DNA of 7,740 nucleotides, taken from contig JADHUF010000048.1 in NCBI GenBank assembly GCA_016784625.1, positions 1-7,740 of the forward strand, read 5' to 3'. How positions within the stretch are numbered: the first letter of the stretch is position 1; every line of letters begins with the position of its first letter. This document shows, one piece after another, positions 6,390 through 7,740 of this stretch. Source of the stretch: Candidatus Nitrosopumilus sp. (lineage in GTDB: Archaea; Thermoproteota; Nitrososphaeria; Nitrososphaerales; Nitrosopumilaceae). The translations under genes were made by a program, and so were the position numbers. The notes beneath the pieces were generated by a model, which was not told the DNA's origin, ran no database searches, and saw only the letters and a program-made list of their open reading frames with translations.

Positions 6390-6407
6390 TTTATTCCACC
6401 TCTACCA

Positions 6408-6659
6408 TTGACCGAAATAAATCTAAATTCAGTTGAGGTTGAAAAACCAATCCAGCAGATGAATGTTAGAGAAAATATTCAATCTTTTGGTAAAGTCCCA
6501 AAAGCAATATCATTGGTGTGGAAAGCCATCGAAAAAAACAACGTATTAAGAAACAGAATGAAAAGTGAAATAGATGCTACTTGTCATAGCCCTATTTCGT
6601 GCCTAAATCGGTTGGATCTTGGCTATTATTCTAACAGGTTTCTTCTATTTAAAAATTGA
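6408..6659 (+). CDS. Hypothetical protein, 83 aa, first gene of the ATPase operon
   Basis: Unrecognised. The frame starts at TTG 6408, supported by a TATA box 30 nt upstream; the only early ATG (6459, residue 18) would leave a 66-aa protein and a 5' leader. The protein is soluble-looking: a polar N-terminus, a Lys/Asn-rich helix (residues about 30-56, KVPKAISLVWKAIEKNN onward) and a C-terminal segment with two cysteines five residues apart (CHSPISC) followed by LNRLDLGYYSNRF. It has no membrane segment or clear DNA-binding motif. Only 2 nt separate its stop from the next gene, so both are surely read on one mRNA, and the ATPase follows directly. A role as accessory replication or regulatory factor is plausible from position only. 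Confidence 0.65.
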   Translation: MTEINLNSVEVEKPIQQMNVRENIQSFGKVPKAISLVWKAIEKNNVLRNRMKSEIDATCHSPISCLNRLDLGYYSNRFLLFKN

Positions 6660-6661
6660 AG

Positions 6662-6796
6662 ATGTCGGTAGATGTAGTACAAGATAGGCTCTCAAAGATT
6701 CTTGATTCTAAATCTCAAAACGAGAAAAGAATCAAAGAGTTGAGTGAACAGGCAGAAATTCTAAGAAAACGACTTCAAATTGATAATCAAAAATGA
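6662..6796 (+). CDS. Small coiled-coil protein, 44 aa
   Basis: This short frame runs from ATG 6662 to TGA 6794-6796, whose first bases overlap the ATPase start in the four bases ATGA. The product is nearly all helix: after MSVDVVQDRL come KILDS and KRIKELSEQAEILRKRLQI, with hydrophobic residues (Leu, Ile) spaced at 3-4 and Lys/Arg/Glu between, typical of a dimerising coiled coil. There is no cysteine, signal or membrane segment. The 2-nt gap upstream and the overlap downstream imply translational coupling on both sides, strong support for a real gene despite its size. It may help assemble or load the ATPase, but that is inference. Confidence 0.7.
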   Translation: MSVDVVQDRLSKILDSKSQNEKRIKELSEQAEILRKRLQIDNQK

Positions 6797-7740
6797 CTTG
6801 GTGTTTTGAATGTAAAATAGACCAAAAGGGTGATCATCTTTCACTTTGTAAAAGTCTTGGACATGACATAGATGCAGACCACTTGTTTCAAATTACAAAT
6901 CATGAAACAGGAGATAAAGCAAATAATCAAAAAGAGAGTCCAATCAAAACTTTGGCAAAGTTTGCTACTTCTGAAATGATCAAAATATGCATATCTCAAT
7001 CAGACGGTACAAGAGTTTTTGCAGTTGTGAAAATGAATGATCATTTTGAAACAATTGAAATGGATAAAAAAAATTCAAAAACTGTTAATTGGTTGATGGT
7101 GACTGCATCAGAGAAACTCAATGAGATGTATTCAGATGAAACTTGTGCTAGTGTAATAGGATTTCTAAGAGCAAAGGCATTGATGAAAGAGAAAATAGAA
7201 CACGAACAGATTCATCTTCGAATCGCATATGTGAATGATGAAATATATTATGACTTGGGAAGAACAGATTGGAAATTAATCAAAATTTCAAAAGATGGAA
7301 TAACTTTTGTAGATTATTCAGCAAGTACGCCAATATTCATACGAACATCCAAAACTGCAAAACAAGTAGACCCAAACCTCATACCTGATGGAAATGCTAT
7401 AGACGAATTTGTAAAACTATGTAGGATTCCAAATCCAGAATTATTCAAAGTTCATCTAGCATCCATGTTCATAGAAGGAGTTCCAATGCCTATAATGGCA
7501 ATACATGGTCATGCGGGAGCCTCAAAAAGCACTACATCATCTATGATAAAGAGGATAATTGACCCCTCAGGAAGAACAAATGAGGATAATCTCAAATCCT
7601 TTCCTCATGGTGAAGATAACTTTGTTACTTCATTATCAGGTTCATATTTTTCAGGATATGAAAATATCTCTCACATAGACGTGGATATTAGCAATATGCT
7701 ATGTCGTGCAATAACTGGTGGATCTTTTGAGAATAGAACT
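6793..7740 (+). CDS. P-loop ATPase, probable replicative helicase of an integrated element (3' end beyond window)
   Basis: The first 316 residues are present and the frame is open at the edge. Residues 4-24 hold a zinc-ribbon-like set: Cys4-x2-Cys7, His15, Cys19, His24. Residues 55-135 are an unrecognised mixed domain; 140-195 hold a beta-rich segment with YYDLGRTDWKLI and IFIRT. The P-loop is GHAGASKST (239-247), with Ser where the Walker A glycine before Lys usually stands. Then come IIDPSGR, a YENIS segment (289-293) and CRAITGGSFENR (304-315). This order matches, from memory, a family of ATP-binding proteins on bacterial integrated elements, typically with GEQGSAKST, a DNLS motif and CR-LATGGGF, often annotated as primase- or helicase-related. 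I infer ATP-driven DNA unwinding in element replication. No primase active site is seen in this part. ATG 6793 overlaps the previous stop, and the preceding gene gives translational coupling. Confidence 0.82.
   Translation, partial: MTWCFECKIDQKGDHLSLCKSLGHDIDADHLFQITNHETGDKANNQKESPIKTLAKFATSEMIKICISQSDGTRVFAVVKMNDHFETIEMDKKNSKTVNWLMVTASEKLNEMYSDETCASVIGFLRAKALMKEKIEHEQIHLRIAYVNDEIYYDLGRTDWKLIKISKDGITFVDYSASTPIFIRTSKTAKQVDPNLIPDGNAIDEFVKLCRIPNPELFKVHLASMFIEGVPMPIMAIHGHAGASKSTTSSMIKRIIDPSGRTNEDNLKSFPHGEDNFVTSLSGSYFSGYENISHIDVDISNMLCRAITGGSFENRT

Larger units (their letters stand above)
1..7740. mobile_element. Probable integrated mobile element, partial, borders not seen
   Basis: Seen: a complete tyrosine recombinase near the left end, a winged-helix regulator diverging from a compact operon, and a P-loop ATPase of a family common on integrated elements running off the right edge. 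Small unrecognised genes lie between them. Known: thaumarchaeal genomes carry integrated elements with tyrosine integrases. Inferred: these genes belong to one element and the large surface protein is cargo or a host-interaction factor. No tRNA fragment, direct att repeat or virion gene is visible, so virus versus plasmid cannot be decided. The integrase could also belong to a different element lying to the left. The coordinates simply span the window. Confidence 0.5.

Noticed and set aside
7507..7533. P-loop taken as inactivated because the glycine before lysine is Ser
   Set aside because: As I recall the family, it normally lacks that glycine (GSAKST type), and the Lys-Ser-Thr core is intact, so decay is not supported.
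1..7740. tRNA genes, rRNA or CRISPR array
   Set aside because: No T-loop GGTTCGAATC-type motif or cloverleaf, and no regularly spaced repeats with unique spacers, were found.

Overview
The window is AT-rich and archaeal. It most resembles a Nitrosopumilus-type ammonia-oxidising thaumarchaeon (Nitrososphaerota). The strongest clue is the 3.3-kb surface-protein gene. It ends in two copies of a module with a WIK-N-A-x-WWS-x-G core, a repeat I associate with thaumarchaeal secreted proteins, and it also combines beta-helix and HYR domains. Several genes have a TATA-like box about 25-30 nt before the start codon and no Shine-Dalgarno, as expected for leaderless archaeal mRNAs.

Layout. 1-88: T-rich stretch with an inverted repeat and the integrase promoter. 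89-1270 (+): tyrosine recombinase with a full R-K-H-R-H-Y catalytic set and a C-terminal coiled coil. 1271-1672: about 400 nt without a convincing gene, holding a hairpin, two AT palindromes and a promoter. 1673-2056 (+): 127-aa protein of unknown function. 2043-5303 (-): 1086-aa secreted multidomain surface protein, whose 3' end overlaps the previous gene by 14 nt. 5395-5577 (-): 60-aa membrane protein. 5636-6346 (-): winged-helix regulator. 6347-6407: divergent promoter region. 6408-6659, 6662-6796 and 6793 to beyond the window end (+): a tight operon of an unknown 83-aa protein, a 44-aa coiled-coil protein and a P-loop ATPase.

How it may fit together. Integrase, winged-helix regulator, back-to-back promoters and a replication-type ATPase of the kind carried by integrated elements together suggest part of an integrated mobile element (provirus or plasmid-like). 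The regulator would face the replication operon across a compact switch. The surface protein would be cargo or a host-interaction factor. No attachment site, tRNA target or capsid gene is visible, so the element's borders and type are unproven. The least-described parts are the ATPase operon, with its zinc-ribbon-like N-terminus and modified P-loop, and the surface protein lying between integrase and replication genes.
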